Source: RGIG6178 sp045612885 (GTDB taxonomy: Bacteria; Bacillota_I; Bacilli_A; RFN20; DUOF01). From it: a stretch of DNA of 64,000 nucleotides. The notes beneath the pieces are model-generated. The model ran no database searches and had not been told where the DNA came from. It was given only the letters and a program-made list of their open reading frames with translations. Every line of letters begins with the position of its first letter. Position 1 is the first letter of the stretch. The position numbers were made by a program, and so were the translations under genes. This document shows positions 37,743 through 47,419 of the stretch, piece by piece. The DNA lies in NCBI GenBank assembly GCA_045612885.1, contig JAZKZZ010000015.1:1-64000 (forward strand), given 5' to 3'.

Positions 37743-38420
37743 TTATTCATAATCAGTTAAATCAGGAAAATCAATATCTTTGCTTGAGTAACTAATTTCT
37801 AAAGTTGTATCTTTTTGAGCGTCTATTTTAACATTTCTCAATCTACCTTTAAGATCATATTTAATTTCATATTCTACATCATCTTTTTTATAAGAATATC
37901 CAATTCCTATAACATAGAAAGGAGAGAATGAAAATGCAATATAAGTTTTTGATTTTTCGTTTAAAGTAAATAAGCCATCAACACCGCTAAGCGCTCTTCC
38001 AAGTGAAGGATATTGACTTATAAAATAATTATAGCTCATGCTTTCTACAGACTTTATTCCATCTTCTTCTTTATACAAATAACCATCTGCATAATAATAT
38101 GTAATTTCTTTATCTTCAACTTCACATACCGTTTTCACGTTCACACTACCATCTGCCTCAACATAATATTGAGCTTCAAAAGATTCACAATTGTCTACAT
38201 TTTCACCTTTAACTTGGATTCCTGTATGTATTTTAAGCCCATTATATGTATATACCAGTTTAGCTTCAGACATTTGTACCATTTCTTCATATTTTTCTTT
38301 TTCATATGTAAACATAAGTGCCCCATAGGATGATTTAAAAGCAAAGATATTGAAAAACACGCTAAATACTAATGCTATAAACATAAGTACTATTAAAGTA
38401 ATTTTTAAACCTTTTTTCAT
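37743..38420 (-). CDS. Exported protein, second of two paralogues after gpmI
   Basis: The 225-residue protein begins with a basic tip and one hydrophobic helix (about residues 7-28) lacking a clear lipobox or cleavage site, so it is probably a membrane-anchored extracellular protein. The rest is beta-rich with many Tyr (VYTYNGLKIHTG, QYYVEADGS, ITYYYADGYLY). It matches the upstream 233-residue protein in length, topology and landmarks: an N-terminal YG motif, a GYKY/GYLY segment and an Asp/Phe-rich C-terminus (DFPDLTDYE). It may have a LolA-like or DUF-type fold; unknown. Confidence 0.65.
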   Translation of the reverse strand: MKKGLKITLIVLMFIALVFSVFFNIFAFKSSYGALMFTYEKEKYEEMVQMSEAKLVYTYNGLKIHTGIQVKGENVDNCESFEAQYYVEADGSVNVKTVCEVEDKEITYYYADGYLYKEEDGIKSVESMSYNYFISQYPSLGRALSGVDGLFTLNEKSKTYIAFSFSPFYVIGIGYSYKKDDVEYEIKYDLKGRLRNVKIDAQKDTTLEISYSSKDIDFPDLTDYE

Positions 38421-38423
38421 TAC

Positions 38424-39125
38424 CTATCCCTCCAATACAAAATCATCGAATTTAGGGAAACTTAAAGCAGTTTCTTTCTTTTTAACCTCTAAATAATCCC
38501 CATTTTCATAAGAAATTTTCTCTAAACAATCCTTACCATTAACTTCATATTCAACAACTGTTTTTGTTTCCTTTTCTTTTTGTTCAAGTTTAATATTTTT
38601 TCTTAACTCAAACTGAGAAAAATCAACTTTAAGCCTTGTCTTATAAGTTAGATAAGAATCACCACTTGAATATTCTTCTTGAATTAAATCATATGCACCA
38701 AGAATGAAGTTTTCCGTATAAGTTTCAATTATTTCATTTATATGGGTATTTTCATAAACTCTTTTTGTTTTAAGAGTATCTTTAACTGTATATTTATATC
38801 CGTCTCCAGGCATATATGAAACTTCTAATTGAGTACCTGCTTTATTATATTTTTTCTCAACTATCTTACATTGCATTGCTTCAAGATTTTGACAAAGAAT
38901 TTGTCCTATAACATAATGTTCCTCATCTAATTTAGTTTTATAATTAAAATAATTTACATTTTCAAATTCTACTTCTGTTCTTGCTATTATTTTTTCTCTT
39001 CCTCTAGTATTATCTTTAAATACCATTCCATAATTTGTAGAAAGACCTAAAATAATACTAAGACTAACACTAAGTATAAAAGCCAACGTTAAGAACGCTA
39101 TTGAAAAAGTTTTTAAATACTTCAT
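38424..39125 (-). CDS. Exported protein, first of two paralogues after gpmI
   Basis: The 233-residue product has an N-terminal membrane helix (about residues 8-28) and a polar, beta-rich extracellular domain with two Cys (LCQNLEAMQC), possibly a disulfide. It is similar in size and arrangement to the next gene, three bases away, indicating tandem duplication. The start ATG 39125 lies directly after gpmI, so it is transcribed with the glycolytic operon. No functional motif is recognised; a link with glycolysis may be only positional. Confidence 0.65.
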   Translation of the reverse strand: MKYLKTFSIAFLTLAFILSVSLSIILGLSTNYGMVFKDNTRGREKIIARTEVEFENVNYFNYKTKLDEEHYVIGQILCQNLEAMQCKIVEKKYNKAGTQLEVSYMPGDGYKYTVKDTLKTKRVYENTHINEIIETYTENFILGAYDLIQEEYSSGDSYLTYKTRLKVDFSQFELRKNIKLEQKEKETKTVVEYEVNGKDCLEKISYENGDYLEVKKKETALSFPKFDDFVLEG

Positions 39126-39126
39126 A

Positions 39127-40704
39127 TTAATACTCCTTTTTCCTTTCTATTAAAATATTGCCCGTCATTTCTTCTGGAACTCCATATCCCATAAGTTCTA
39201 ACAAAGTCGGAGCTATATCTGATAGTTTTCCTCTTTCGACACTAAATTTCACCTTTCCATCAGTAATTAAAAACGGAACTGGACTTGTTGTGTGACTTGT
39301 AACTAAATTGTTATTTTCATCGTATACTATATCAGCATTTCCATGATCAGCAGTAAGTAACATTACTCCACCAACATGTTCATTTGCATGATATATTCTA
39401 CCAACACATTCATCTACTGCCTCTACAGCTTTCACTATAGAATCAAATACTGCAGTGTGACCTACCATATCACAATTTGCAAAGTTAACAATAATTACAT
39501 CATACTTTTCTTCTTCAATTGCCTCTACTAATTTATCCGTAACTTCATATATAGACATTTCAGGTTTTAAATCATATGTAGCTACTTTTGGGGAATTAAT
39601 TAAAATTCTATCGCACATATTCAATTCTGGTTGCTCAACACCATCATGATTTTTTGTTCCATCTAAGAAGAAAGTAACATGTGGATATTTTTCAGTTTCT
39701 GCTATACGAAGCTGAGTATGATTATTATTTGCTAAATATTCTCCTATTGTGTTCTTTAAATCATCTAATTTAAACGCAATATGACCATGCACGGAATCAG
39801 CGTATTTCATCATACATGTATAATCTAAATTAGATATTTTTATTTCGGGAACTAGTTTATCTTGATAAAAATATGGATTAGTAAATAAAGTTGATAATTG
39901 AATTGCTCTATCTGGTCTAAAATTTAAGAAAATTATACCATCATTATCAGCTATTCCCTCTTTTATTTCTTTATTGAATGCAGGAATAATAAATTCATCG
40001 CTATCATCAAATCCTATTGATGGTAAATCAGAATATTGGGCTTTAACATAGTCCATCGGATTGATAAAACTATTTCCTTCTAAATTAACCATTGCTTTAT
40101 AGGCTTTATATGTTCTATCAATATTTGTATCTCTGTCCATTGAGTAATATCTACCGGAAATTGAAGCGACAACTCCTATTCCTAATTCTTTTATCTTCTC
40201 TTCTAGTTTAGGATAAAACTCTAAGAACCCATGTTTGTCAACATCTCTTCCATCTAAAAATAAATGTAATCTTAAATCTTTTACATTTTCTTTTTTTGCC
40301 ATTTCCATCATTGCAAATAAATGATTCATATGAGAGTGTACACCACCATCACTAAATAATATAAATAAATTTAATTTAGAATCATTTTTATTCACATGCT
40401 TAATTGTATGTAATAGTTGTTCGTTAGTATAAAAAGTTCCATCTTCTATCTCTTTGTTTATAAGGGTTAAAGATTGATAAACTATTCTTCCTGCTCCTAT
40501 GTTCATATGTCCTACTTCACTATTTCCCATTTGACCATCAGGTAAACCTACTGGTTCACCACTAGCATCAAGCAAGATATGTGGATATTGTTTCATTAAA
40601 TGATCAATATTTGGTGTGTTACTAGCTTTAATTGCATTTCCTTGTTCTTCTTCTCTTATACCATATCCATCCATGATACAAAGAATTGCATGCTTATAAC
40701 TCAT
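39127..40704 (-). CDS. gpmI: Phosphoglycerate mutase, cofactor-independent
   Basis: The Mn-dependent enzyme interconverts 3- and 2-phosphoglycerate. The 525-residue product shows CIMDGYGIRE with the first metal Asp, GNSEVGHMNIGAGR containing the phosphorylated Ser62, LFSDGGVHSH, LDGRDV, FNFRPDR-like LNFRPDRAIQ, and ADHGNAD with metal ligands near the C-terminus. Length is typical. It follows tpiA by two bases within gap-pgk-tpiA-gpmI. Confidence 0.97.
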   Translation of the reverse strand: MSYKHAILCIMDGYGIREEEQGNAIKASNTPNIDHLMKQYPHILLDASGEPVGLPDGQMGNSEVGHMNIGAGRIVYQSLTLINKEIEDGTFYTNEQLLHTIKHVNKNDSKLNLFILFSDGGVHSHMNHLFAMMEMAKKENVKDLRLHLFLDGRDVDKHGFLEFYPKLEEKIKELGIGVVASISGRYYSMDRDTNIDRTYKAYKAMVNLEGNSFINPMDYVKAQYSDLPSIGFDDSDEFIIPAFNKEIKEGIADNDGIIFLNFRPDRAIQLSTLFTNPYFYQDKLVPEIKISNLDYTCMMKYADSVHGHIAFKLDDLKNTIGEYLANNNHTQLRIAETEKYPHVTFFLDGTKNHDGVEQPELNMCDRILINSPKVATYDLKPEMSIYEVTDKLVEAIEEEKYDVIIVNFANCDMVGHTAVFDSIVKAVEAVDECVGRIYHANEHVGGVMLLTADHGNADIVYDENNNLVTSHTTSPVPFLITDGKVKFSVERGKLSDIAPTLLELMGYGVPEEMTGNILIERKKEY

Positions 40705-40706
40705 AC

Positions 40707-41465
40707 TTATTCCTCAATACTTTCAATCATTTCAATAAATGAACTAGCTTCTAAAGATGCTCCTCCAACTAAAGCTCCATCAATATTTTCATCATCCAAA
40801 TATTCTTTAATATTGTTAGGTTTTACACTTCCCCCATACAACATATAAACTCCACTTGATACATCTTCACCATATTTTTCTTTAATTACTTCAATAATAT
40901 ATCCACACATTTCACTAGCAATTTCTTTACTAGCGTTTTTACCTGTTCCAATTGACCAAACTGGTTCATAAGCAATTGTTAAATTAGATATATAATCTTC
41001 ACTTAGTCCTTCTAATCCTTGTAAAACCTGTTTCTTTAAAACATCTTTAGTTTTACCTTCCTCATATTCTTTTAAAGTTTCTCCAACACAATAAACAGCA
41101 TTCATTTGGTGTGCTTCTAAGGCTTTAAGTTTTAAATTACAAGTATTATTAGTTTCATTGAAATATTGTCTTCTTTCGCTATGTCCTACTAAAGATCCCA
41201 TAACTCCTATTTCTTCTAACATAGGAATTGAAACTTCTCCAGTAAAAGCACCCTTCTCTTCATAATGTACATTTTGAGCGAAAGTTAAAAGACTACCCCC
41301 TAATTTTTTTAAGATTGGCAAACATAAATATCCAGGTGCAATACCAAGAATTATATTTTTCTTTTCAACTTCATTTGCTTTTTCTCTTACAACATTAGCA
41401 AACTCAATTGCTTGTTGCATAGTTTTATTCATCTTCCAGTTACCAATTAATATTTTTCTTTTCAT
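40707..41465 (-). CDS. tpiA: Triosephosphate isomerase
   Basis: The enzyme interconverts dihydroxyacetone phosphate and glyceraldehyde-3-phosphate. GNWKMNKT (catalytic Lys), GHSERRQ (catalytic His), AYEPVWSIGTG (catalytic Glu and loop 6) and YGGSVKPNN are all present in 252 residues. It lies between pgk and gpmI in the glycolytic operon with short gaps. Confidence 0.98.
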   Translation of the reverse strand: MKRKILIGNWKMNKTMQQAIEFANVVREKANEVEKKNIILGIAPGYLCLPILKKLGGSLLTFAQNVHYEEKGAFTGEVSIPMLEEIGVMGSLVGHSERRQYFNETNNTCNLKLKALEAHQMNAVYCVGETLKEYEEGKTKDVLKKQVLQGLEGLSEDYISNLTIAYEPVWSIGTGKNASKEIASEMCGYIIEVIKEKYGEDVSSGVYMLYGGSVKPNNIKEYLDDENIDGALVGGASLEASSFIEMIESIEE

Positions 41466-41474
41466 TTTTCTCCC

Positions 41475-42683
41475 CTACTTATCTTGAATTATTTCTATAC
41501 CTGGTAATACACCATTATTTTCAATCATTTCTAGTGATGCTCCCCCACCAGTAGAAACATGTGAAAATTTATCTTTATATCCAAATTCTTTACTAGCAGC
41601 AGCACTGTCCCCACCACCAATAACACTAAAGGCATTATCTAGTGAGGCAATATAAGCACATACACTCTTAGTACCATTGCTAAACCTAGAATCTTCAAAT
41701 ACTCCCATTGGACCGTTCCAGAAGATAACTTTTGCATCACTTAATACACTTTTATATAATTCGATAGTTTCTTCTCCAATATCAAGTCCCATAAACCCAT
41801 CTTCAATTTCACCCTTACATAGTTTAATCTCATTTGGATTCTCAAAATCATCAGCACATACATGATCAACTGGTAAAACTATTTTTCCATTTGCCTTTTC
41901 TAAACAATTTTTAGCAAAATCTAATTGATCTTGTTCAACTCTACTCTTACCAATGTTAATTCCTTTACTTGCTAAGAAGGTATACGCCATTGCTCCACCA
42001 ATAATAATTTTATCTACTTTTTCAAGTAAAGACTCTATTACTTTTATCTTATCACTTACTTTAGCTCCACCTAAAACCGCTACATAAGGATGTTCTTTTG
42101 CTTCAACACACTTACTTAATGAATCTACTTCTTTTTCCATTAAAAAGCCTAACGCTGTTTCTTTACCTTCATTAGTTAAAATCTCTGCTACACCATAAGT
42201 AGAACTGTGACTTCTATGAGCGCTACCAAATGCATCCATAACAAATACATCTTTATTTTTTGCCAATTCTTTAGCTAGTTCAGGATCATTTTTAGTTTCT
42301 CCTTTTATATATCTAGTGTTTTGAATAAGCATTACTTCTCCCTGTTTTAAGCTAGCCCATGTGTTATCAACTTTTTCTCCATAGACTTCATCAACATAAG
42401 TTACTTTTTTACCTAAAAGTTCTTCTAACTTACTGACAACAAATTTCATATCATTTTTAGCTTTGTCAAGAGGAGTTTTTTCAGGATCCTTAAAATCTAT
42501 CTTTCCTAAATGTGAACATAGACACACTTTAGCTCCATTGTCTAATAAGTAATTTATTGTAGGTAAAGCCTCTTTAATTCTATTATCATCTTTAACTTTT
42601 CCTTCTTTTAAAGGTACGTTGAAATCTACTCTAACAAGTACTCCTTTACCCTTAAAATCTATATCTTTTATTGTTTTCTTCAT
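41475..42683 (-). CDS. pgk: Phosphoglycerate kinase
   Basis: The enzyme transfers phosphate from 1,3-bisphosphoglycerate to ADP. It has GVLVRVDFNVPL, CSHLGK, NTRYIKGE, DAFGSAHRSHSS, the interdomain LGGAKVSDK and the nucleotide region FWNGPMGVFE and GGGDSAAA in 402 residues. An intergenic hairpin separates it from gap, so its level may be set by partial read-through. A GGAGAATA site lies upstream of ATG 42683. Confidence 0.98.
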   Translation of the reverse strand: MKKTIKDIDFKGKGVLVRVDFNVPLKEGKVKDDNRIKEALPTINYLLDNGAKVCLCSHLGKIDFKDPEKTPLDKAKNDMKFVVSKLEELLGKKVTYVDEVYGEKVDNTWASLKQGEVMLIQNTRYIKGETKNDPELAKELAKNKDVFVMDAFGSAHRSHSSTYGVAEILTNEGKETALGFLMEKEVDSLSKCVEAKEHPYVAVLGGAKVSDKIKVIESLLEKVDKIIIGGAMAYTFLASKGINIGKSRVEQDQLDFAKNCLEKANGKIVLPVDHVCADDFENPNEIKLCKGEIEDGFMGLDIGEETIELYKSVLSDAKVIFWNGPMGVFEDSRFSNGTKSVCAYIASLDNAFSVIGGGDSAAASKEFGYKDKFSHVSTGGGASLEMIENNGVLPGIEIIQDK

Positions 42684-42698
42684 TTATATTCTCCTTTT

Positions 42699-42723
42699 AA
42701 AAAAAGTACCCTTGTGGGTACTT
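42699..42723 (-). terminator. Hairpin between gap and pgk
   Basis: A perfect 8-base stem, AAGTACCC/GGGTACTT (42704-42711 with 42716-42723), has a 4-base loop and on the minus strand is followed by a run of T, five to seven bases after the gap stop. It looks like a full intrinsic terminator, yet pgk starts only 16 bases beyond it with no obvious promoter, so it probably attenuates pgk-tpiA-gpmI or stabilises the gap mRNA end. Confidence 0.85.
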
Positions 42724-42728
42724 ATTTA

Positions 42729-43760
42729 TTATTTTAAGTTAAGTACTTCAGCAAGTTTATTAGCAATTCTTATATATTGGCAAGTATATGAGAATTCATT
42801 ATCATACCATGCTACAACTTTAACATATTGTTTTCCTTCTGGATTAGTTAATACTACTGTTTGAGTAGCATCAAACAATGAACCGTTTTCAAGTCCAATA
42901 ATGTCGCTAGAAACGATAGGTTCTTCTGTATAACCTAAAACGTCCTTTAGTGTAGTTTCACTTGCTTTTTTCATAGCAGCATTAATTTCTTCTTTAGTAA
43001 CTTCTTTCTTTAAAGTTAAAGTTAAATCTACCAAAGACCCATCAATTACAGGAACTCTTATAGCTCCACCTTGTAATTTTCCTTTTAATGCAGGAATAAC
43101 TAAGTGTAGTGCTTTAGCAGCACCTGTGCTTGTAGGAATTATATTAGCAGCACTTGCTCTTCCTCTTCTGAAATCTTTTTCTTTTACTAAATCTAGAGTA
43201 GTTTGATCATTTGTATAAGCGTGAACTGTAGTCATAAATCCACCCTCTACTCCAAAGTTATCTTCTAATACTTTCATAACAGGCGCTAAACAGTTAGTAG
43301 TACAACTTGCTCCTGAAATTACAGCCATATCTTTAGTTAATTCATTATCATTTACTCCATAAACAAATGTAGGAGTTTCGCTATCTGCAGGAGCACTAAT
43401 TACTACACCTTTAACTCCACCAACGTTGATATGAACACTAGCATCGGCTTTACCTTTGAATCTACCAGTACACTCAAGTACTAACTCTGCACCATAGTCA
43501 CTCCATTTAATATTATTAGGATCTTTTTCTCCTATTACTGGAATCTTTCTTCCATCAAAAATTATGTTTTTTTCATCTGATTCGATAGTGTGTCCCTTGA
43601 ATTGCTTTTGAGCACTATCATATTTTAATAAGTAAGCTAAGTTCTTAGCACTTGATAAGTCATTGATAGCTACAACTTCAAATTCTCCTGTTTCTACACC
43701 TCTTCTGAACGCTAAACGTCCAATTCTTCCAAATCCATTAATTGCAATTTTAACTGCCAT
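42729..43760 (-). CDS. gap: Glyceraldehyde-3-phosphate dehydrogenase
   Basis: The 343-residue enzyme oxidises glyceraldehyde-3-phosphate with phosphate and NAD. The Rossmann motif INGFGRIGRLAFRR, an Asp after the second strand (AINDLS) typical of NAD preference, the catalytic Cys153 in SGASCTTNC, and the C-terminal WYDNEFSYTCQ are visible. AAGGGGGAA precedes ATG 43760. It has the best promoter seen in the window and is first in the glycolytic operon. Confidence 0.98.
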   Translation of the reverse strand: MAVKIAINGFGRIGRLAFRRGVETGEFEVVAINDLSSAKNLAYLLKYDSAQKQFKGHTIESDEKNIIFDGRKIPVIGEKDPNNIKWSDYGAELVLECTGRFKGKADASVHINVGGVKGVVISAPADSETPTFVYGVNDNELTKDMAVISGASCTTNCLAPVMKVLEDNFGVEGGFMTTVHAYTNDQTTLDLVKEKDFRRGRASAANIIPTSTGAAKALHLVIPALKGKLQGGAIRVPVIDGSLVDLTLTLKKEVTKEEINAAMKKASETTLKDVLGYTEEPIVSSDIIGLENGSLFDATQTVVLTNPEGKQYVKVVAWYDNEFSYTCQYIRIANKLAEVLNLK

Positions 43761-43783
43761 ATTAATTTCCCCCTTATAATTTC

Positions 43784-43812
43784 ATTATAACCACTTTTAG
43801 AGATTACATCAA
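43784..43812 (-). promoter_or_regulatory. Promoter of the gap operon
   Basis: On the minus strand TTGATG (43807-43812) and a perfect TATAAT (43784-43789) are exactly 17 bases apart. The leader is about 18 bases and holds the AAGGGGGAA site of gap. Confidence 0.7.
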
Positions 43813-43856
43813 TTTTAGAGGTAATAATTTAATAATATTCTATTATTACGAGTAAG

Positions 43857-43879
43857 AAAAAAACGATGGAACCCATCGT
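43857..43879 (-). terminator. Terminator of the SEL1-repeat gene
   Basis: A perfect 7-base stem, ACGATGG/CCATCGT (43863-43869 with 43873-43879), has an AAC loop. On the minus strand a T-run (complement of 43857-43862) follows. It separates the SEL1 gene from the gap promoter. Confidence 0.9.
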
Positions 43880-43888
43880 TTTAATTTT

Positions 43889-45604
43889 CTATTCTTGACT
43901 ACCAGCCATTTGTTTAATATATTCTAATTTTTCCTCATCATAATAAGCTTCACTGCCATAAATAGTAGCTAAAAGTTCATAAGCTTTCTTATTTCCACCT
44001 TCCATAGCTATATTTAACCAATACATAGCAGTTTGATAATCTTGTATTGACTCTTCATTTATATAAAGTTCACCAAGTTTTAATGCGCTATCTAAATGAC
44101 CATCGGTAGCAGCACTAGTATATGCATTTACCGCGCTAGTAATATCTTTAATAGTGCCTATTCCCTTTTCATAACAATATCCTAAATTAAATTTAGCGTT
44201 AGTAACATTTCCTTCACTTGCTTTTTTAAACCAATAAACTCCTAGTTCCTTAGAAACTTTTACACCTTTACCATTAATATATGCGATTCCTAAATTACAC
44301 ATAGCACTATAATGATTCAAATCACTTGCTTTTGAGTAAAGTTCAAACGCTTTTTTATCATCTTTTACCACAATGTGTCCTGCAGAATACCATCTTGCTA
44401 ATTTATAATAAGCTTCTGCATTAGCTAATTTCGCACATTTTTCTAATAGCATTAGTGCTTTATGTGAATCTGTTGACTCAATCCTACTAGCCAATAATAA
44501 CATAGCATCAACATTTTCCCCATCACAAGCTAATTCTAAATAATACATTGCTCTATCTTCATCAGCATTTAATCCATAACCGTTAAAATACATCAACGCT
44601 AAATAGTAACTACTAGTAGCATCTCCTTGTTCACTAGCTTTATAAAAACATTCAAACGCTTTCTTGTAATCTAATTGAGCGATTTCTCCCTCATAACATA
44701 AGATACCTAATTCTCTTAAGCAATCAACATCATTTTGCCCTTTTAATAACCATTCAATTCGACGTAAATGATCTTCTTTTTCTAAATAAATTTGACTTAA
44801 GTAGTAACAAGCTTTATATGATCCTTGCGCATAAGCATTTTCATAACAATCAATGATAACTTGCTCATCACTACCCTTATCTTGATAACACTTAGCTAAA
44901 TACGTATAAGATAATGAATGATCCATATCAGCAGATTTTTTAAATAAACCTATTGCTCTTTCTGTATCTTTACTAACTCCAAAGCCTTCTTTATAACACA
45001 TACCAAGATTGAAAATAGCAACTACATTATCTTCTCTAGCAGCACTATTGTAATATTCAGCAGCAAGAGTAGGATTCTTTTCTACTCCAACTCCATTAGC
45101 GTAGCAATATCCAACATTAACCATTGCCTTTACATGACCATTATCGCTAGCTTTTTTAAACCACACAAATGCACTTTGGAAATCTTGATTAGTTCCCCAA
45201 CCATGCTTAGCCATTAAAGCCAATTGATATAATGCATCTGGATTTTCGCTTGTTGCACTTGCTCTATAATATAAATCAAATGCTAATTTCATATCTTTTT
45301 CAGTTCCTAAACCATCTTTATACAAATTAGCTAATTTGATTAATGCTTCTGTATTTCCATAGGTGCTAGCTCTTGTGTACCACAAAACAGACTTTTGAAA
45401 GTCTTGTTTAATAAATATTCCATTAGCGTAATAATCTCCAATTTTAATTTGAGCTTCAATATGCCCATCATTAGCAGATTCTAAAAACCAACGAAAAGCC
45501 TCACGAAACTTTTCCTCTTTTTCAAAACTAATCCCAGCTAAATATTTAGATTCAGCGCCATTATTTTTTGCCACTCTTACAACTTCTTTTAATTCTTTAT
45601 TCAT
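43889..45604 (-). CDS. SEL1-repeat protein
   Basis: The 571-residue protein consists almost entirely of SEL1-type repeats of about 36 residues; more than a dozen can be followed, with the typical A...Y..G.GV.KD...A..W...A...G...A pattern (for example NLGYCYEKGIGTIKDI). SEL1 repeats form an alpha solenoid that binds other proteins. No signal peptide is visible, so it is likely cytosolic. It has its own promoter and terminator. Possible roles include scaffolding or stress signalling; nothing in the sequence picks one. Confidence 0.9.
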   Translation of the reverse strand: MNKELKEVVRVAKNNGAESKYLAGISFEKEEKFREAFRWFLESANDGHIEAQIKIGDYYANGIFIKQDFQKSVLWYTRASTYGNTEALIKLANLYKDGLGTEKDMKLAFDLYYRASATSENPDALYQLALMAKHGWGTNQDFQSAFVWFKKASDNGHVKAMVNVGYCYANGVGVEKNPTLAAEYYNSAAREDNVVAIFNLGMCYKEGFGVSKDTERAIGLFKKSADMDHSLSYTYLAKCYQDKGSDEQVIIDCYENAYAQGSYKACYYLSQIYLEKEDHLRRIEWLLKGQNDVDCLRELGILCYEGEIAQLDYKKAFECFYKASEQGDATSSYYLALMYFNGYGLNADEDRAMYYLELACDGENVDAMLLLASRIESTDSHKALMLLEKCAKLANAEAYYKLARWYSAGHIVVKDDKKAFELYSKASDLNHYSAMCNLGIAYINGKGVKVSKELGVYWFKKASEGNVTNAKFNLGYCYEKGIGTIKDITSAVNAYTSAATDGHLDSALKLGELYINEESIQDYQTAMYWLNIAMEGGNKKAYELLATIYGSEAYYDEEKLEYIKQMAGSQE

Positions 45605-45637
45605 TATCCATCATCTCCATATCTAAACTGCACTTAT

Positions 45638-45666
45638 ATTCTAAACTACACAAGCGATAATTTCAA
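45638..45666 (-). promoter_or_regulatory. Promoter of the SEL1-repeat gene
   Basis: On the minus strand TTGAAA (45661-45666) and TAGAAT (45638-45643) are 17 bases apart. An imperfect inverted repeat TTATAC/GTATAA (45675-45680 with 45688-45693) lies just upstream, towards clpP, and could serve either divergent gene. Confidence 0.6.
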
Positions 45667-45804
45667 TAAGAATTTTATACAAAACATGTATAATTCTATA
45701 AAAAAAAACATTGAATCTCAACTTTTTTTATTTATTTTATAAATATTTCTTTTTTTAGTTATAAAAACAGGAAAAAATCCCATATTTATTAAAGAGGCGA
45801 TACT

Positions 45805-46377
45805 ATGATAATACCTACTGTTAGTCAAAATTTTGGAAATTCAGAAAAATCGATGGATATCTATTCTTTACTTTTAGATGAAAGAATTATCATCTTAAAT
45901 GGCGAAATAGATGATAATTTGGCAATGAATGTTGTTGCACAACTTTTATATTTGTATAATAAAAATTCTAGTAAAGATATAAGTTTATACATCAATTCTC
46001 CCGGAGGGAGCATAAGTGCAGGTATGGCAATTTATGATACTATGAACTTTATAAAATGTGATGTTAGTACTATCGGAATAGGGATGTGCGCTAGTATGGG
46101 AGCTTTTTTACTTTCTAGTGGAGCAAAAGGAAAAAGATATGCCCTTAAAAATAGCGAAATCATGATACATCAACCCCTTGGTGGAGCCAAAGGCCAAGTA
46201 AGTGACATATCTATAGTTACTAAAAGATTATTATCAATCAAAGATAACATAAATAAAATATTATCCATCAATACAGGTAAAGAATTAAAGCAAATTGAAT
46301 CCGATTGTGAACGCGACTATTATATGAATAGTGATGAAGCAAAAGACTATGGTTTAATCGATAAGATTATTGAATAG
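45805..46377 (+). CDS. clpP: ClpP serine protease subunit
   Basis: The 190-residue protein is the proteolytic ring subunit that works with ClpX- or ClpC-type ATPases. The catalytic triad is intact at the classical spacing: Ser97 in GMCASMGAF, His122 in MIHQPLGG and Asp171 in [24 protein letters not shown] is also typical. The N-terminus is somewhat short before the first strand, but hydrophobic and consistent with the axial loops. GAGGCGA precedes ATG 45805. It is alone on the plus strand and its end overlaps the convergent membrane-protein gene by 11 bases. No Clp ATPase gene is nearby. Confidence 0.95.
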   Translation: MIIPTVSQNFGNSEKSMDIYSLLLDERIIILNGEIDDNLAMNVVAQLLYLYNKNSSKDISLYINSPGGSISAGMAIYDTMNFIKCDVSTIGIGMCASMGAFLLSSGAKGKRYALKNSEIMIHQPLGGAKGQVSDISIVTKRLLSIKDNINKILSINTGKELKQIESDCERDYYMNSDEAKDYGLIDKIIE

Positions 46378-47419
46378 TCTTTTCTTTTTTATTCATAGTT
46401 TTAATAAAGAAGACAAAACCAATAACAATTGGCACAAAATAAGTAAGGGTTCTCCACACTAAAACTGTACTAACAAGATATGCTTGCTCAAATAAAGCGT
46501 TATAAACAAGTAAAAAACTAAACTCTATTGCGCCACTTGCTCCAGGAATTGGAATTATACTTCCTATATAATAGATAAGTTGCGACAACATAAAGCTATA
46601 TAAAAACATTCCTAAATCAAATCCACTCTTAGAAATCAATAGATAGGAAATGTATGGAACACTACCCCAAATTAAATTTTTAACTATGTAGAAAAATAAC
46701 ACTAATATAGATTCTTTAAAATTTAATAAAAAATTTTTAATTACCTGTCTATATAAACTTAATTTTCCTTCTTGTTCTTTACAATATTTATCAACATCTG
46801 TAATTCTTTTTAACTTTAGTAAAACCCAAGAACTTCCTTTTATAAATAATGTTTGTAAAAAAGAGTTAAAAGCAACAAGTAAACAAATAACTAACATTAA
46901 AAAATTGTATATCAATCCAATTAATGCTACTAATCCCAAATCGACATGTATCTCCCCAAGAAATATCGTTATATCGTGACTATAACAAAAAAACATACAA
47001 ACAGAACATGTTAAAATAGTATTTAAAACCCATATAAAATTACCTTCAATAAACGACGCTATAGCTTTATCTAGTTTTAACCCTGACTTAGTATAACAAT
47101 AAACAATTGAAGGAGCATTCCCTAATTTTAAAGGTGTTATATTCGAAAATAACGCACCTGTACAATAAGAGCCTATCGCATCTATGTATTCAATATTTTC
47201 ATCATTACTTTTTATTACTAATTTTGTTATATAGCCTTCAATTAGAATATTAGTTAAATATACTGTTAACAATATTAAAATACCCACAATACCAATATTT
47301 GTTATAGCCTTTAATTTTTCTTTGGGATTTTCTTTTAATAGATTAAAAACAGTAAGTGATGTTATTAATAAAATAACAATTATATCAATGATATATATTA
47401 TTTTTTTCTTTTTATTCAT
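46367..47419 (-). CDS. YbhN/UPF0104-type membrane protein (MprF flippase-like domain)
   Basis: The 350-residue protein has about eight membrane helices and matches the LPG-synthase transmembrane family: the conserved loop [19 protein letters not shown] and the late [14 protein letters not shown] are characteristic. Stand-alone members are thought to move or handle lipids and lack the aminoacyl-transferase domain of MprF, which is absent here too. AAGGAG is spaced for ATG 47419, which overlaps the end of the flavoprotein gene. Its 3' end overlaps that of clpP by 11 bases. The lipid substrate is unknown. Confidence 0.85.
   Translation of the reverse strand: MNKKKKIIYIIDIIVILLITSLTVFNLLKENPKEKLKAITNIGIVGILILLTVYLTNILIEGYITKLVIKSNDENIEYIDAIGSYCTGALFSNITPLKLGNAPSIVYCYTKSGLKLDKAIASFIEGNFIWVLNTILTCSVCMFFCYSHDITIFLGEIHVDLGLVALIGLIYNFLMLVICLLVAFNSFLQTLFIKGSSWVLLKLKRITDVDKYCKEQEGKLSLYRQVIKNFLLNFKESILVLFFYIVKNLIWGSVPYISYLLISKSGFDLGMFLYSFMLSQLIYYIGSIIPIPGASGAIEFSFLLVYNALFEQAYLVSTVLVWRTLTYFVPIVIGFVFFIKTMNKKEKTIQ

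Noticed and set aside
38013..38333. Plus-strand frame of 106 codons opposite an exported-protein gene
   Set aside because: It is Ile/Phe/Tyr-rich antisense of the Tyr- and Glu-rich paralogue; no start signals.
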